Assembly (NCBI GenBank): GCA_021845985.1
Contig: JAJZES010000031.1
Span: 1 to 64,000, forward strand
Length of the DNA: 64,000 nucleotides
DNA from: Pseudomonadota bacterium
Lineage (GTDB): Bacteria > Pseudomonadota > Alphaproteobacteria > Acetobacterales > Acetobacteraceae
Direction: 5' to 3'
Both the position numbers and the translations under genes were made by a program. The number at the start of each line of letters is the position of its first letter. The stretch's first letter is position 1. Below the pieces are notes generated by a model, which searched no databases, was not told the origin of the DNA, and saw nothing but the letters and a program-made list of their open reading frames with translations. Below are positions 8,660-18,083 of this stretch, piece after piece.

Positions 8660-10471
8660 TCAGTACACGCGCTTCTTCGGCGGGAAAACGGCAACCTCGT
8701 TGGTCAGCGTCTGCATCTTCACCGGCCGGTAGTCGAGCCGGACGGCGCCGTCCGGCGCGCACCACGCCAGCGTGTGCTTCATCCAGTTGGCGTCGTCACG
8801 GTCGGGGAAATCGTCATGCGCCTGGGCGCCGCGGCTTTCCTTGCGCGCCTCGGCACTGACCATGGTGGTCATCGCGTTGGCCATCAGATTGTCCAGCTCC
8901 ATCGCCTCCATCAGGTCGCTGTTCCAGATCAGGCTGCGATCGGCCACCGCCATGTCCGACAGGCCGGACCACACGCGCTGCATCTTGGCGACACCCTGCG
9001 TCAGGCTGTCGTTGTTGCGAAACACCGCGGCATGGCCCTGCATGGTGCGCTGCATCTCCTGGCGCAGCGCCGCCACCGAGGTCGTACCCTTGGCATGGCG
9101 CGCGCCGTCGAGCCGGTCGAGCGACGCCTCGCCGGCCTTGGCCGGCAGCGCCGGCTGGCTGGCGCCCGGACGCAGCGTCTCGGCGGCGCGATGCGCGGCG
9201 GCGCGGCCGAACACCACCAGATCGAGCAGCGAATTGGTGCCGAGGCGATTGGCGCCATGCACCGAGACGCACGCCGCCTCGCCCACCGCCATCAGGCCGG
9301 GCACCACCGCATCCGGATCGGCGGGGGTCGGCCGCAGCACCTCGGCGCGGTAATTGGTCGGGATGCCGCCCATGTTGTAATGTACCGTCGGCAGCACCGG
9401 AATCGGCTGCCGGGTGACATCGACGCCGGCGAACACCCGCGCGGTCTCCGAGATGCCGGGCAGCCGCTCATGCAGAATCTCGCCGCCGAGATGCTCCAGG
9501 TGCAGCATGATGTGGTCTTTGTTCGGCCCGCAGCCGCGCCCGGCATTGATCTCCAGCGTCATCGACCGCGACACCACATCGCGGCTGGCCAGATCCTTGG
9601 CGGTGGGGGCATAGCGCTCCATGAACCGTTCGCCCTCGGCGTTGGTCAGGTAGCCGCCCTCGCCGCGCGCGCCTTCGGTGATCAGGCAGCCGGCGGGGAA
9701 GATGCCGGTCGGATGGAACTGCACGAACTCCATGTCCTGACACGGCAGCCCGGCACGCAGCGCCATGCCGTTGCCATCGCCGGTGCAGGTGTGCGCCGAG
9801 GTGCAGGACTGGAAGGTGCGGCCATAGCCGCCGGTGGCCAGCACCGTCGTCTGCCCGCGGAAGCGGTGGATGGTACCATCCTCCAGACACCACGCGACGA
9901 CGCCGCGACAGACCCCCTCGTCGTCCATGATCAGATCGAGCACGAAGTATTCGACGAAGAACTCCACCTCGTGACGCAGCGATTGCTGATACAGCGTGTG
10001 CAGAATGGCATGGCCGGTGCGGTCGGCGGCGGCGCAGGCGCGCATCGCCGGTGACGCTCCGAAATCCTTCATGTGACCGCCGAACGGCCGCTGATAGATG
10101 CGGCCATCCTCGGTGCGGCTGAACGGCACACCGAAATGCTCCAGCTCGTAGATCGCCGGAATCGCCTCGCGGCACATATACTCGATGGCGTCCTGGTCGC
10201 CGAGCCAGTCCGACCCTTTGACGGTGTCGTACATGTGCCAGCGCCAGTCGTCCTCGCCCATGTTGCCGAGCGCGGCGCCGATGCCGCCCTGCGCCGCGAC
10301 GGTGTGGCTGCGCGTCGGGAACACCTTGGTAATACAGGCGGTCTTCAGACCCGCGGCACCCATCCCGAGGGTCGCGCGCAATCCGGCCCCGCCGGCCCCG
10401 ACGACGACGACGTCGTAGGTGTGGTCAATCACCGCGTAGGCGCCAAGCGAAGGCTTGCTGATCGCGTTCAT
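8660..10471 (-). CDS. sdhA: Succinate dehydrogenase flavoprotein subunit
   Basis: Catalytic subunit oxidising succinate to fumarate; 603 residues from the ATG at 10471 ([17 protein letters not shown]). The dinucleotide-binding motif [13 protein letters not shown] is near residue 25. The covalent-flavin region [18 protein letters not shown] and the [16 protein letters not shown] and GARGEGGYL segments of the family are present. The C terminus ends in FPPKKRVY, the usual SdhA ending. It sits between sdhD (40 bp upstream) and sdhB (19 bp downstream) as part of one operon. Confidence 0.98.
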   Translation of the reverse strand: MNAISKPSLGAYAVIDHTYDVVVVGAGGAGLRATLGMGAAGLKTACITKVFPTRSHTVAAQGGIGAALGNMGEDDWRWHMYDTVKGSDWLGDQDAIEYMCREAIPAIYELEHFGVPFSRTEDGRIYQRPFGGHMKDFGASPAMRACAAADRTGHAILHTLYQQSLRHEVEFFVEYFVLDLIMDDEGVCRGVVAWCLEDGTIHRFRGQTTVLATGGYGRTFQSCTSAHTCTGDGNGMALRAGLPCQDMEFVQFHPTGIFPAGCLITEGARGEGGYLTNAEGERFMERYAPTAKDLASRDVVSRSMTLEINAGRGCGPNKDHIMLHLEHLGGEILHERLPGISETARVFAGVDVTRQPIPVLPTVHYNMGGIPTNYRAEVLRPTPADPDAVVPGLMAVGEAACVSVHGANRLGTNSLLDLVVFGRAAAHRAAETLRPGASQPALPAKAGEASLDRLDGARHAKGTTSVAALRQEMQRTMQGHAAVFRNNDSLTQGVAKMQRVWSGLSDMAVADRSLIWNSDLMEAMELDNLMANAMTTMVSAEARKESRGAQAHDDFPDRDDANWMKHTLAWCAPDGAVRLDYRPVKMQTLTNEVAVFPPKKRVY

Positions 10472-10511
10472 GCCTGTCCCGTCCAATCCCGGCAGCGTCG
10501 GCGCCGCCGCA

Positions 10512-10913
10512 TCATCCCGTGAACGCCAGTTTGAGCACGGCGAACAGCCCGATCAGGGCGAGCAGCGCCGCCGCGCCCTTGACCAGCAGCAGCAGCCCCA
10601 GCCGCGTGCGTTCGACATGGATGTAGTCCTCGATCACCACCTGCAACCCAAGGGCACCGTGATGAAAGGTCGAAATCACCAGCGCCGCCAGCAACGCCGC
10701 GTTGATCGGGTTGGCCGCCCACTGCGCCGCCGCCGCCCGCGGCAGGCCCATCAGATGCAGCGCCGCATAGACGAACCACAAGGTCAGCGGCACCAGGGCC
10801 ACCGCCGTCAGCCGCTCCGCCCGCCAGTGCTGCGTGCCCGAGCGCGCTGCGCCCAGGCCGCGCACGCGGCCGAGCTGGCTGCGCATCACATGGATTTTCG
10901 CCGGCTCGCTCAT
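10512..10913 (-). CDS. sdhD: Succinate dehydrogenase membrane anchor subunit
   Basis: A 133-residue integral membrane protein with three hydrophobic helices, which together with SdhC binds heme b and the quinone site of complex II. The heme/quinone-side motif [19 protein letters not shown] is conserved (His-His pair near residues 81-82). The N terminus ([17 protein letters not shown]) is typical of alphaproteobacterial SdhD. It lies 13 bp after sdhC. Confidence 0.95.
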   Translation of the reverse strand: MSEPAKIHVMRSQLGRVRGLGAARSGTQHWRAERLTAVALVPLTLWFVYAALHLMGLPRAAAAQWAANPINAALLAALVISTFHHGALGLQVVIEDYIHVERTRLGLLLLVKGAAALLALIGLFAVLKLAFTG

Positions 10914-10926
10914 TGCGCCTCTCCGA

Positions 10927-11358
10927 TCACATCAGCACGATGGCGACGATCCAGGTCAGCACGGTGAGCGCCGCCGTGGCGATCACCACCGCCCAGCCGC
11001 TGCGGTGTACCTGCGGCAGATCGAGACCGAACCCGACATCCCACGCCAGATGCCGCAGCCCGCCGCAGAAATGATACCACAATGAAACGGTCCAGCCGAA
11101 CAGCAGCAACAGCCCGATCGGCGAGCGCATGAACGCCGACACGCCGGCATACGCGGCCTCGCCGCTCGCCGCCGCCACCAGCCAGCAGACCAGCAGCAGC
11201 GCACCGGCGCACAGCGCGATGCCGGTGGCGCGGTTGACGATCGACAGGACCGAGGTGATCTGCGGCCGATAGACCTGCAGATGCGGCGACAACGGGCGAC
11301 GCACCAGCCGCCCGTCACTGCTGCGGCCGACCATCAGCGAGTCGCGGATGTCAGTCAT
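10927..11358 (-). CDS. sdhC: Succinate dehydrogenase cytochrome b556 subunit
   Basis: A 143-residue membrane subunit of complex II and the first gene of the sdhCDAB operon. RPLSPHLQVYRPQITSVLSI plus VNRATG forms the signature of the family, and the heme-ligand segment WYHFCGGLRHLAWD is present at about residues 96-109. Three transmembrane helices are visible. The asd gene ends 85 bp upstream on the same strand, so an sdh promoter probably lies in 11359-11443 or asd reads through. Confidence 0.96.
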   Translation of the reverse strand: MTDIRDSLMVGRSSDGRLVRRPLSPHLQVYRPQITSVLSIVNRATGIALCAGALLLVCWLVAAASGEAAYAGVSAFMRSPIGLLLLFGWTVSLWYHFCGGLRHLAWDVGFGLDLPQVHRSGWAVVIATAALTVLTWIVAIVLM

Positions 11359-11443
11359 GCGGCCGTCCTCCTGTCATGTCCCCTCCGTCACGCACGCCAC
11401 GATCAGCCGGCACCAGGATCGGGCAGGCCCTGGGCATGGCGAG

Positions 11444-12472
11444 TCAGGCGGCCTGCCGCGCCAGCAGTCCCTGCGCCACCACCGTCTCGGCGATCTGCAC
11501 CGCGTTCAGCGCCGCCCCTTTGCGCAGGTTGTCCGACACGCACCAGAACGCCAGCCCGTGCTCGACGGTCGGGTCCTTGCGGATGCGGCTGACATAGGTG
11601 GCGTCCTCGCCCTGAGTCTCCAGCGGCGTCGCGTAGCCGCCATCCTCGCGCTCGTCGAGCACGACCACACCGGGCGCCGCGCGCAGCGCCGCGCGCGCCT
11701 CGGCGACGCTGACCGGGCGCGCGAACTCGACATGCACCGCCTCGGCATGGCCGATGAACACCGGCACCCGCACGCAGGTCGCCATCACCTTGATGTCGGG
11801 ATCGAGGATCTTCCGCGTCTCGACCGCCATCTTCCATTCTTCCTTGGTCGAGCCGTCGTCCATGAAGCGGTCGATGTGCGGGATCACGTTGAAGGCGATC
11901 TGCTTGGTGAACTGCTCCGGCTTGATCGGATCGTTGACGTAGGTGGCGCGGGCCTGCGACCACAGCTCGTCCATCCCCTCCTTGCCGGCGCCCGACACCG
12001 ATTGATAGGTGGCGACGACGACGCGGCAGACCTGGAACCGGTCATGCAGCGGCTTGAGCGCCACCACCATCTGGATGGTCGAACAATTCGGATTGGCGAT
12101 GATGCCGCGGCGGATGCGCGACAGCGCCTGCGGATTGACCTCGGGCACCACCAGCGGCACGTCCGGCTCCATGCGGAACTGACTGGTGTTGTCGATCACC
12201 AGACAGCCGGCCGCCGCCGCCCGCGGCGCATGCACCGCCGACACCGCCGCCCCTGGGCTGAACAGCGCGATGTCCCAGCCGGTGAAGTCGAAGGTCTCCA
12301 GGTTCTGCACGGTCAGCACCGCCCGCTCGCCGAACGAGACCTGCGAACCGGCGGAGCGGCCGGACGCCACCGCCGCCACTTCCTTGATCGGAAAGTCGCG
12401 CTCGGCCAGGGTTTTCAACATCTCGCGCCCGACCGCCCCGGTGGCGCCGACGACCGCGACCCTGTAGCTCAT
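11444..12472 (-). CDS. asd: Aspartate-semialdehyde dehydrogenase
   Basis: Reduces aspartyl phosphate to aspartate semialdehyde, the branch point for lysine, threonine and methionine. The 342-residue product begins MSYRVAVVGATGAVGREM, giving the NADP-binding GATGAVG motif. The catalytic cysteine is Cys130 in NPNCSTIQ. A downstream AFNVIPHID segment is typical. A longer start at 12547 has an unconserved extension. dapB, also in the lysine pathway, is elsewhere in this window (43655-44422). Confidence 0.97.
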   Translation of the reverse strand: MSYRVAVVGATGAVGREMLKTLAERDFPIKEVAAVASGRSAGSQVSFGERAVLTVQNLETFDFTGWDIALFSPGAAVSAVHAPRAAAAGCLVIDNTSQFRMEPDVPLVVPEVNPQALSRIRRGIIANPNCSTIQMVVALKPLHDRFQVCRVVVATYQSVSGAGKEGMDELWSQARATYVNDPIKPEQFTKQIAFNVIPHIDRFMDDGSTKEEWKMAVETRKILDPDIKVMATCVRVPVFIGHAEAVHVEFARPVSVAEARAALRAAPGVVVLDEREDGGYATPLETQGEDATYVSRIRKDPTVEHGLAFWCVSDNLRKGAALNAVQIAETVVAQGLLARQAA

Positions 12473-12619
12473 CCACCCTGCTCCCGCTGTCCGCCGCGCT
12501 GCGTGCGACGCAGCATCCGGCCTAGCTTTCTCCGGCCGCCCTGGCAAGCCGGCATGGTGCGCGGCAGGGCTGACCTGATCGAACCAGGAACGCCCCGCCG
12601 CCGCTGCCGTGCCCGCGCG

Positions 12620-13000
12620 TCACCGGCCGCAGACGCGCTCCAGCACCGCCAGCCGCTCCGCCGCCGCCGCCCGCGCCTCTTGTTCCAGCCCGCGATAGGC
12701 GGCGATGACCGCCTCACCGGCAGCGGTAAGCTGCGCCCCGCCGCCGCCGCTGCCGCCCGCCGCGGTCGCCACCACCGCGGTCCCGAGATGCCGGTTGAGG
12801 TCCTCCACCAGATCCCAGGCGCGCCGATACGACATGCGCAGCGCCCGCCCGGCGGCCGAGATCGACCCGGCACGGCCGATTTCCTCCAGCAGCGCCACCT
12901 TGCCCGGCCCGATCCGCGCCCCGCAGGCCAGATCGAGCCGCAGGCTCACCCGATGGCCGGCCGGCACGGCAGGACCGGAGCGCGAGGGTGTCAGCGTCAT
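12620..13000 (-). CDS. ModE N-terminal-type winged-helix DNA-binding protein
   Basis: A 126-residue protein from the ATG at 13000. It consists essentially of the LysR-like winged helix-turn-helix found at the N terminus of ModE: KVALLEEIGRAGSISAAGRALRMSY, then RAWDLVEDLN and a Gly-rich wing before LTAAGEAVIAAYRGLE. The C-terminal molybdate-binding (MOP/TOBE) domains are absent, so sensing of molybdate cannot be assumed. Such single-domain proteins are common in alphaproteobacteria. It is divergent from the small secreted protein gene, with 66 bp between start codons that may hold its operator. Confidence 0.88.
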   Translation of the reverse strand: MTLTPSRSGPAVPAGHRVSLRLDLACGARIGPGKVALLEEIGRAGSISAAGRALRMSYRRAWDLVEDLNRHLGTAVVATAAGGSGGGGAQLTAAGEAVIAAYRGLEQEARAAAAERLAVLERVCGR

Positions 13001-13066
13001 CGCGCGAGACTCGCATGCGGCGGGAACTGCCTGCAAGATGTTCGGCGCAAGCCTGGAGGAGCGGCA

Positions 13067-13390
13067 ATGTCTCTGCGTGGCCCGGTTTTCGCCCTGCTCG
13101 GCCTGATCGCCGGTTGCGGCCCGGCGCTGGCCGACGCGATTGACGGATCGTGGTGCAAGGACAGCGGCGGGCGGCTGTCGATCGACGGTCCGGCCATTGT
13201 CACGCCCGGCGGCACGGCGCTGCGCGGCAGCTATTCCCGACACGCGTTTTCATACACCGCCCCGCCCGGCGAACCCGACGCCGGCGCCACGATCGAGATG
13301 CGCCTGCTCAACGAGGAGACGATGCAGATGCGCGCCAGCCCCGACGCCGTGCCGCAAACATGGCACCGCTGCGCCCCGTCGGTCAGCTAG
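13067..13390 (+). CDS. Small secreted or lipoprotein of unknown function
   Basis: Encodes 107 residues from the ATG at 13067, with a strong GGAGGA 6 bases upstream. The N terminus is a signal sequence (MSLRGPVFALLGLIAGCGPALADA); it can be read either as a lipobox with Cys17 (IAGC) or as a signal peptidase I site after ALA. The mature part has a WC near its start, a GPAIVTPGG segment and an HRC near its end, so the two cysteines could form a disulfide. The final 8 bases overlap the 3' end of the convergent Cys-rich gene. I recognise the pattern as a recurring alphaproteobacterial small protein but know no function. Confidence 0.82.
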   Translation: MSLRGPVFALLGLIAGCGPALADAIDGSWCKDSGGRLSIDGPAIVTPGGTALRGSYSRHAFSYTAPPGEPDAGATIEMRLLNEETMQMRASPDAVPQTWHRCAPSVS

Positions 13391-13832
13391 GCTCGGTCCG
13401 CGGCCCGGCTTCGCCGCACGCATCGCTGGCATGCGTCGAGGGCCAGACAAGCCGATTGCCGGGACTGGCCATCGGCACCGGCGAATGGCGCGAGCAGCGG
13501 CCGGCGCGGCGCCACCACGCCCGCGGCTGGTCGTTCAGATCGGCCGGATCGAGGCCGGCACCGGAGCGTGCCTGCAGCCAGAAGGTGCAGTCGCCGCAGG
13601 TCAGCGTCCCGCTCACCAGTTCGCCGGCCAGACGGCCGTCACCACAGCCTTCCTCGGCATAGGTCTCTGGCCAATGGGCGACGCTGTCGTGATCGGTGCC
13701 GCTGGCCGGGCGCGGCGCCCGGCGCCGGCAGACACCGACCGAGTCATTGAAATGCGCCCAAAAGGCGCAGGACGCACAGCGCACCGGGGCGCCGGACACC
13801 AGAGACACCGAATCGTCGCCCACATCGCTCAT
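13383..13832 (-). CDS. Hypothetical protein with two tandem four-cysteine modules
   Basis: 149 residues from the ATG at 13832, preceded by AAGG a few bases upstream; a TTG at 13883 would add 17 residues. Two halves share the same pattern: CxxCxFW, then CxRxxP, then WPxT, then CG. Module 1 starts CASCAFW with CRRRAP, HWPETY and GCGDG. Module 2 starts CGDCTFW with CSRHSP, VWPSTH and ACGEA. Four cysteines per module suggest a metal site, possibly zinc or iron-sulfur, but nothing proves it. No signal peptide or membrane helix is present. It converges on the small secreted protein gene, overlapping it by 8 bp. Confidence 0.8.
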   Translation of the reverse strand: MSDVGDDSVSLVSGAPVRCASCAFWAHFNDSVGVCRRRAPRPASGTDHDSVAHWPETYAEEGCGDGRLAGELVSGTLTCGDCTFWLQARSGAGLDPADLNDQPRAWWRRAGRCSRHSPVPMASPGNRLVWPSTHASDACGEAGPRTEPS

Positions 13833-13979
13833 CGACCTTAAATCGGGCGACAGCGGCGGCGGCGCCACTAAAATCTGCGACAACGGGTTTGCCCGCCGGG
13901 GGTGAAAGCTGATTTAGTTGTAGCCGTAGTAAACGAGTGCCTATCTAAGGCTTACGAACGTCCGCGCAGGATGCGACGC

Positions 13980-14720
13980 ATGCCGACTGTTGAACAGGAC
14001 CGCGACACTGCCGCAGCCCTTGCCCGCCGGGCGAGCGGCCGGGCGGCAACGATTCTTCTTGTCGAGGACGACCAGAGCATTGCCGAGGAGGTCCGCGATG
14101 ATCTGGTCAGCCGCGGCTATATCGTCGAGCATACTGCCGACGGCATGGCGGCCCTGCGCATTGCCGAGGCACGGCATTTCGATCTGCTGATCCTCGACCG
14201 CATGCTGCCGGGGCTCGACGGGTTGACCGTGATCGAGCGGATGCGGGCGCAGAACATCCGCACCCCCGTCCTGGTGCTCAGCGCGCTCAGCGCCGTCGAT
14301 GACCGGGTGCGCGGGCTGAAGGCCGGCGGCGACGATTATCTGTCCAAGCCGTTCGCCTTCCTGGAACTCGCCGCGCGGGTGGAAGCGCTGCTGCGCCGGC
14401 CGATCGAAGTGCGCGAGACGGTGCTGCATGTCGGTCCGCTGGAAATGGACCTGATCGACCGCACCGCCCGCCGCCTCGGCCGCGAACTCGATCTGCTGCC
14501 GCGCGAGTTCAAGTTGCTGGAATATCTGATGCGCCGCCCCGGCCAGTTGATCACCCGCGACATGCTGCTCGAAGACGTCTGGCACTATCGTTTCCTGCCG
14601 CAGACCAATCTCGTCGATGTCCATATCGGCCGGCTGCGGCGCAAGCTGGATGCTCCGGGGGAGGCCCCGCTGATCCAGAGCGTACGTGGAGCCGGCTTCA
14701 TCTTCCGTGTTCCCGACTGA
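13980..14720 (+). CDS. OmpR-family response regulator
   Basis: 246 residues from the ATG at 13980, which has GCAGGA 8 bases upstream; an ATG at 13971 lies too close to that site. The receiver domain begins TILLVEDDQSIAEE and the phosphoacceptor is Asp73 in LLILDRMLPGLDG, with the conserved Lys in DYLSKPF. The C-terminal winged helix is typical of the OmpR/PhoB class (LLPREFKLLEYLMRRPGQLI, VDVHIGRLRRKL, VRGAGFIF). It overlaps the histidine kinase gene, so the two form a cognate pair. The target genes are unknown; the porin gene follows the kinase in the opposite orientation. Confidence 0.95.
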   Translation: MPTVEQDRDTAAALARRASGRAATILLVEDDQSIAEEVRDDLVSRGYIVEHTADGMAALRIAEARHFDLLILDRMLPGLDGLTVIERMRAQNIRTPVLVLSALSAVDDRVRGLKAGGDDYLSKPFAFLELAARVEALLRRPIEVRETVLHVGPLEMDLIDRTARRLGRELDLLPREFKLLEYLMRRPGQLITRDMLLEDVWHYRFLPQTNLVDVHIGRLRRKLDAPGEAPLIQSVRGAGFIFRVPD

Positions 14721-16089
14721 GGTATTTCGCGCCGCTCCGTTTCGTCTGGCGGTCGCCTTCGCGGCGTCGATCGCGGCGGTGACGCTGCTGCTGTTCGTCT
14801 TCATTTACTGGCAGACGGAAGTATTCGAAACCGCACGGATCGACAATATCCTGCGCGCCGAGGTTGCCGTCATCTCGGGCGAGAACGAGGCGGAAATGCT
14901 GCGCAGCGTCAGCCGCCAGCTCGCCGGCAACCTGTTCCGCGTCAGCTTCATCGGCCTGTTCGCGCCCGATGGCCAGCTTCGCGCCGGCAACCTCAAACAC
15001 CTGCCGGAAGGGCTGCCGGTCGATGGCGTGGCGCACCGCGTCAGCGCCGCCGGCATCGAGCCGGAGGCGCCGGGCTCCGCCGTGGTACGCGCCGTCGCCC
15101 GCCGCCTGCCGAGCGGCGGCGTGCTGGTCATCGCGCGCGACATCGAGGTGCTGGCGGAGCTGCGCCAACCGGTGCTGCAGGCACTGGAAATCGGCCTGAT
15201 CCCGGCCTTCTTGCTGTCATTCGGCACCGGCATCCTGCTCAGCCGCCGGGCCCTCAGCCGGGTCAAGATCGTCCACCAGACGATCGAGCGGATCATGCGC
15301 GGCGATCTGCATGAACGGCTGCCGCGCATCGGCACGCGCGACGAGTTCGACCGGCTTGCGGCAAGCGTCAACCGCATGCTCGACCAGATCGAACGGCTGC
15401 TGCTGGAGGTCAAGGGGGTCGGCGACAACATCGCCCACGACCTGCGCACGCCGCTGGCGCGGGCCCGGGCCAAACTGGAGCGCGGGCGCAACAGCGCCGA
15501 AGGACTGTCGCAATTGCGCAGTGTGGTCGATACCGCGGTGGCCGATCTGGACCAGGCCATCAGCATCAGCACCGCGCTGCTGCGCATCGGTGAAATCGAA
15601 ACCGGCCGCCGGCGCAGCGGCTTCGGCCACGTCGATCTGGCGGAGATCGCCCGCGAGGTGGCCGATCTCTATCAGCCGGTCGGCGAGGAGCATCAGCTCA
15701 CCCTGACGCTTGCGATCGATGGCGCCCATGTGGTCGCCGGCGACGGTGAGTTGCTGATGGAGGCGGTGGCCAATCTGGTCGATAACGCGGTCAAGTTCAC
15801 CCCGCCCGGCGGCGAGGTGCGTCTGACGGTGGGGATGCAGGACGGCGCACCGGCGATCCGGGTGGAGGACACCGGACCCGGCATCCCCCCGGCGGATCGC
15901 GAGGCGGTGCTCCGCCGCTTCTATCGAGCCGAGGCAAGCCGGCATACCGCCGGCAACGGCCTGGGTCTGAGCATCGTCGGCGCCATCGTCCGACTGCACC
16001 ATTTTCGCCTGATGCTCAGTGACCGGGCCCAGGGCAGCGGCGCCGTGTTCGCCATCGTCGCCACCCCGGAACCGGCCGCCGAGGGCTGA
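14686..16089 (+). CDS. Sensor histidine kinase
   Basis: Inner-membrane partner of the preceding regulator, 467 residues from a GTG at 14686 (another in-frame GTG at 14707 is possible; both overlap the regulator gene). Transmembrane helix 1 is near residues 20-40 and helix 2 near 165-185, flanking a periplasmic sensor of about 125 residues. A HAMP domain follows, then the H-box AHDLRTPLARA with His251. The ATPase domain has the N-box NLVDNAVKFTP, DTGPGIP and GNGLGLSIVGAIV. The signal is unknown. All catalytic motifs look intact. Confidence 0.94.
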   Translation: MEPASSSVFPTEVFRAAPFRLAVAFAASIAAVTLLLFVFIYWQTEVFETARIDNILRAEVAVISGENEAEMLRSVSRQLAGNLFRVSFIGLFAPDGQLRAGNLKHLPEGLPVDGVAHRVSAAGIEPEAPGSAVVRAVARRLPSGGVLVIARDIEVLAELRQPVLQALEIGLIPAFLLSFGTGILLSRRALSRVKIVHQTIERIMRGDLHERLPRIGTRDEFDRLAASVNRMLDQIERLLLEVKGVGDNIAHDLRTPLARARAKLERGRNSAEGLSQLRSVVDTAVADLDQAISISTALLRIGEIETGRRRSGFGHVDLAEIAREVADLYQPVGEEHQLTLTLAIDGAHVVAGDGELLMEAVANLVDNAVKFTPPGGEVRLTVGMQDGAPAIRVEDTGPGIPPADREAVLRRFYRAEASRHTAGNGLGLSIVGAIVRLHHFRLMLSDRAQGSGAVFAIVATPEPAAEG

Positions 16090-16123
16090 TCCCGCGCCCG
16101 GCACGCCGGCCGGACGCGGGATC
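16088..16123. terminator. Hairpin between convergent kinase and porin genes
   Basis: GATCCCGCG at 16088-16096 pairs perfectly with CGCGGGATC at 16115-16123. A smaller CCGG/CCGG hairpin sits in the loop. It overlaps the kinase stop and lies 7 bp from the porin stop, so it could serve as a bidirectional terminator. There is no T-tract. Confidence 0.6.
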
Positions 16124-16129
16124 GCTGCG

Positions 16130-17806
16130 TTACTGGAAGGGCAGATAGCGGAAGCTGACGAAGAACACGTTTTCATTGCCGCTCGGCGACAACACGCTCC
16201 CCTTGGTCGCGCCGACGCCGGCGAAGGTATTGCGGTTCAGATACTCGTACTGCGCACCGACCTGCATGGTGCCGTAGCTCCCTTTGAGGAACCGCCACCA
16301 TGCGCCGATCGTCCCCTCGACGATGCCGGAGGTGTTGGCCGAGCAGGCGCCCAGCTCGACGCTGCATCCGGCAAGCGAGATCGCCGGGTTGCCGTAGCCG
16401 GCATGCACCGCGCCGGAATTGAAGTATTTCGGCGAGGCCTCCTCGGCGCCGCCATACATATAGACGTCGATCGCCGGCTGCGGATGCGCGACGAAGCCGC
16501 CCATCACCTGATATTCCGCAATTGGCTCGATCTTGCCGTTGGCGTTGAACGTCACGTCGGCCAACTGGGCCGAGCCGTAGCGCCCGATGCCCTGTCCGGC
16601 GAGGCCGCTCAACTGGAACTCCAGCTTTCGCGGGATCAGCGGCAGGATCATCCCGGCGCCGACGCCCTCGCCGGTGGTGGTGTAATTCCGCCCGCTGCCG
16701 GCTTCCGCCACGCGGCCACCGAGAAAGCGCAACAGGCTCCACACCTCGTAGTGGCCCCAGCCCGGATCGGCGGCGAGTTTGGCAATGATGTCAGGCGCAT
16801 AGTTGTCGCTGTAGCTTTGCAGCGAATTGACGTTGGGGCCGCCGCACTGGGCATATTCCAGCGAACCGCCGCCAATGCCGGTCGGCGCCCCGGCGCCGGT
16901 CAGGCAGTTGGGTCCGGCAGCGCTGCCAAAGATCGTCTGCGGCTCCTCGACCGAAATGCCGGCCCACAGGCGTTGGTCCTCGAAATCCTTGACCAGCCGC
17001 AACTGCGCCTGACGTTCCCAGTTGAAGCCGACGACGTACTGCGCGTCGATGGTCAGCGGAATGTCTTCCTGTCTCGGTACCATCCCGGTACGGAACATGG
17101 TGCCCAGGCTCCACCCCTGACCGCCGAGGAAGTGGATGCCCGTATCGGTGTTGTCGTAGGTCGCGTAGAAATGCCGCATGCGCAGCGTGTAGCTGTTGCT
17201 CTGGTTGCTGTTGGACGAACTGCCGGCGCTCAGGAAGTCCGTCTCCATGTAGCTCGACAGCGTGGTGGCCGCGTCAACCTGACCCTGGGCGAGCACCGAG
17301 AACCGGCTCTGCTGGGCGGTGAAGCGGTATTCCGGGATATGGTAGTTGGGGCTGTTGGGCAGCGGAACGTTGCCATTGAACCCGGTATCGATGCCGGCCG
17401 CCTGATTGCGGGAACGGTAGCCGCCTTCCGCCGCGGCGAACCCGCCGAGCGTGACGGTGACGCCGCCGACGCGGAATGCCCCGATCGGCAGCGGCGCCGT
17501 TGGCGGCGCCACTGGCACCGGCGGCGGCATCGCGGCGATCTTTTCCTGCACCGTCTCGGCCTGTGCCTGCGCCGCGGCGGACGCCGCGGCGGCTGCCGCC
17601 GACTGGTCCTGGGCCGCCTTCAGCGCCCGGTCACGGGCGGCGAGGTCGGACTTGACATGCGACAATTCCGCCTGCAACGCCTTGATCTGCTGTTCGATGC
17701 TCTGGATCTGCCCGTCGGTCTGCGCTGCGGCCGGCTGCACCAGTGCCCCGCCGACCAGCGCCGTCGCCGACAGCAGGGCGGCCCGCATTAAAAAAAATCT
17801 GTTCAT
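16130..17806 (-). CDS. Outer-membrane porin with N-terminal coiled coil
   Basis: 558 residues from the ATG at 17806, with GAGGGG 4 bases upstream. A signal peptide ends near residue 28 (PAAAQ). A heptad-like coiled coil follows (SIEQQIKALQAELSHVKSDLA), then an Ala-rich stretch, as in trimeric porins where the coiled coil spans the periplasm. The rest is rich in alternating aromatic strands (YTLRMRHFYATYDN, AQYEYLNRN), ending in FFVSFRYLPFQ, an aromatic-rich terminal strand suited to Bam recognition. The substrate is not predictable. It is divergent from the RND operon; the 277-bp spacer contains a palindrome at 17892-17907. Confidence 0.88.
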   Translation of the reverse strand: MNRFFLMRAALLSATALVGGALVQPAAAQTDGQIQSIEQQIKALQAELSHVKSDLAARDRALKAAQDQSAAAAAASAAAQAQAETVQEKIAAMPPPVPVAPPTAPLPIGAFRVGGVTVTLGGFAAAEGGYRSRNQAAGIDTGFNGNVPLPNSPNYHIPEYRFTAQQSRFSVLAQGQVDAATTLSSYMETDFLSAGSSSNSNQSNSYTLRMRHFYATYDNTDTGIHFLGGQGWSLGTMFRTGMVPRQEDIPLTIDAQYVVGFNWERQAQLRLVKDFEDQRLWAGISVEEPQTIFGSAAGPNCLTGAGAPTGIGGGSLEYAQCGGPNVNSLQSYSDNYAPDIIAKLAADPGWGHYEVWSLLRFLGGRVAEAGSGRNYTTTGEGVGAGMILPLIPRKLEFQLSGLAGQGIGRYGSAQLADVTFNANGKIEPIAEYQVMGGFVAHPQPAIDVYMYGGAEEASPKYFNSGAVHAGYGNPAISLAGCSVELGACSANTSGIVEGTIGAWWRFLKGSYGTMQVGAQYEYLNRNTFAGVGATKGSVLSPSGNENVFFVSFRYLPFQ

Positions 17807-17891
17807 TTACCCCTCAGCGCACATAGCCCAATGTCGCCGGCCCGCTGGGACACGGCGCGCGGAACCTAGTTGCGGGCGCGCACGCCGTGTG

Positions 17892-17907
17892 TGTCATGAT
17901 GATGACA
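17892..17907. promoter_or_regulatory. Palindrome TGTCAT-N4-ATGACA, candidate operator
   Basis: A perfect inverted repeat with 6-bp arms and a 4-bp centre, in the middle of the 277-bp spacer between the divergent porin and RND efflux genes. The layout suits a repressor site controlling one or both. No regulator gene is adjacent, so the binder is unknown. The rest of 17807-18083 shows no gene. Confidence 0.45.
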
Positions 17908-18083
17908 TTCGCCGCCGCCATACCGCAGTGCGGCAAAACCTGGCCGACTAAACACGATTATAGGTGCTACGCGACAGATGTGCCGGTAATGCGCTATCCG
18001 TGCGTCAGCGCGAGGCACGCCGCGTTGCGCCGCCGGGCCGTCTGCGTCCGCTGGTTCCGGCTTGGATCGACCGAGGATCGGGA

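Noticed and set aside
17781-17806. Frameshift at the A-run near the porin start
   Set aside because: The A-run encodes Phe/Leu residues of a normal signal peptide in frame with a good ribosome-binding site.
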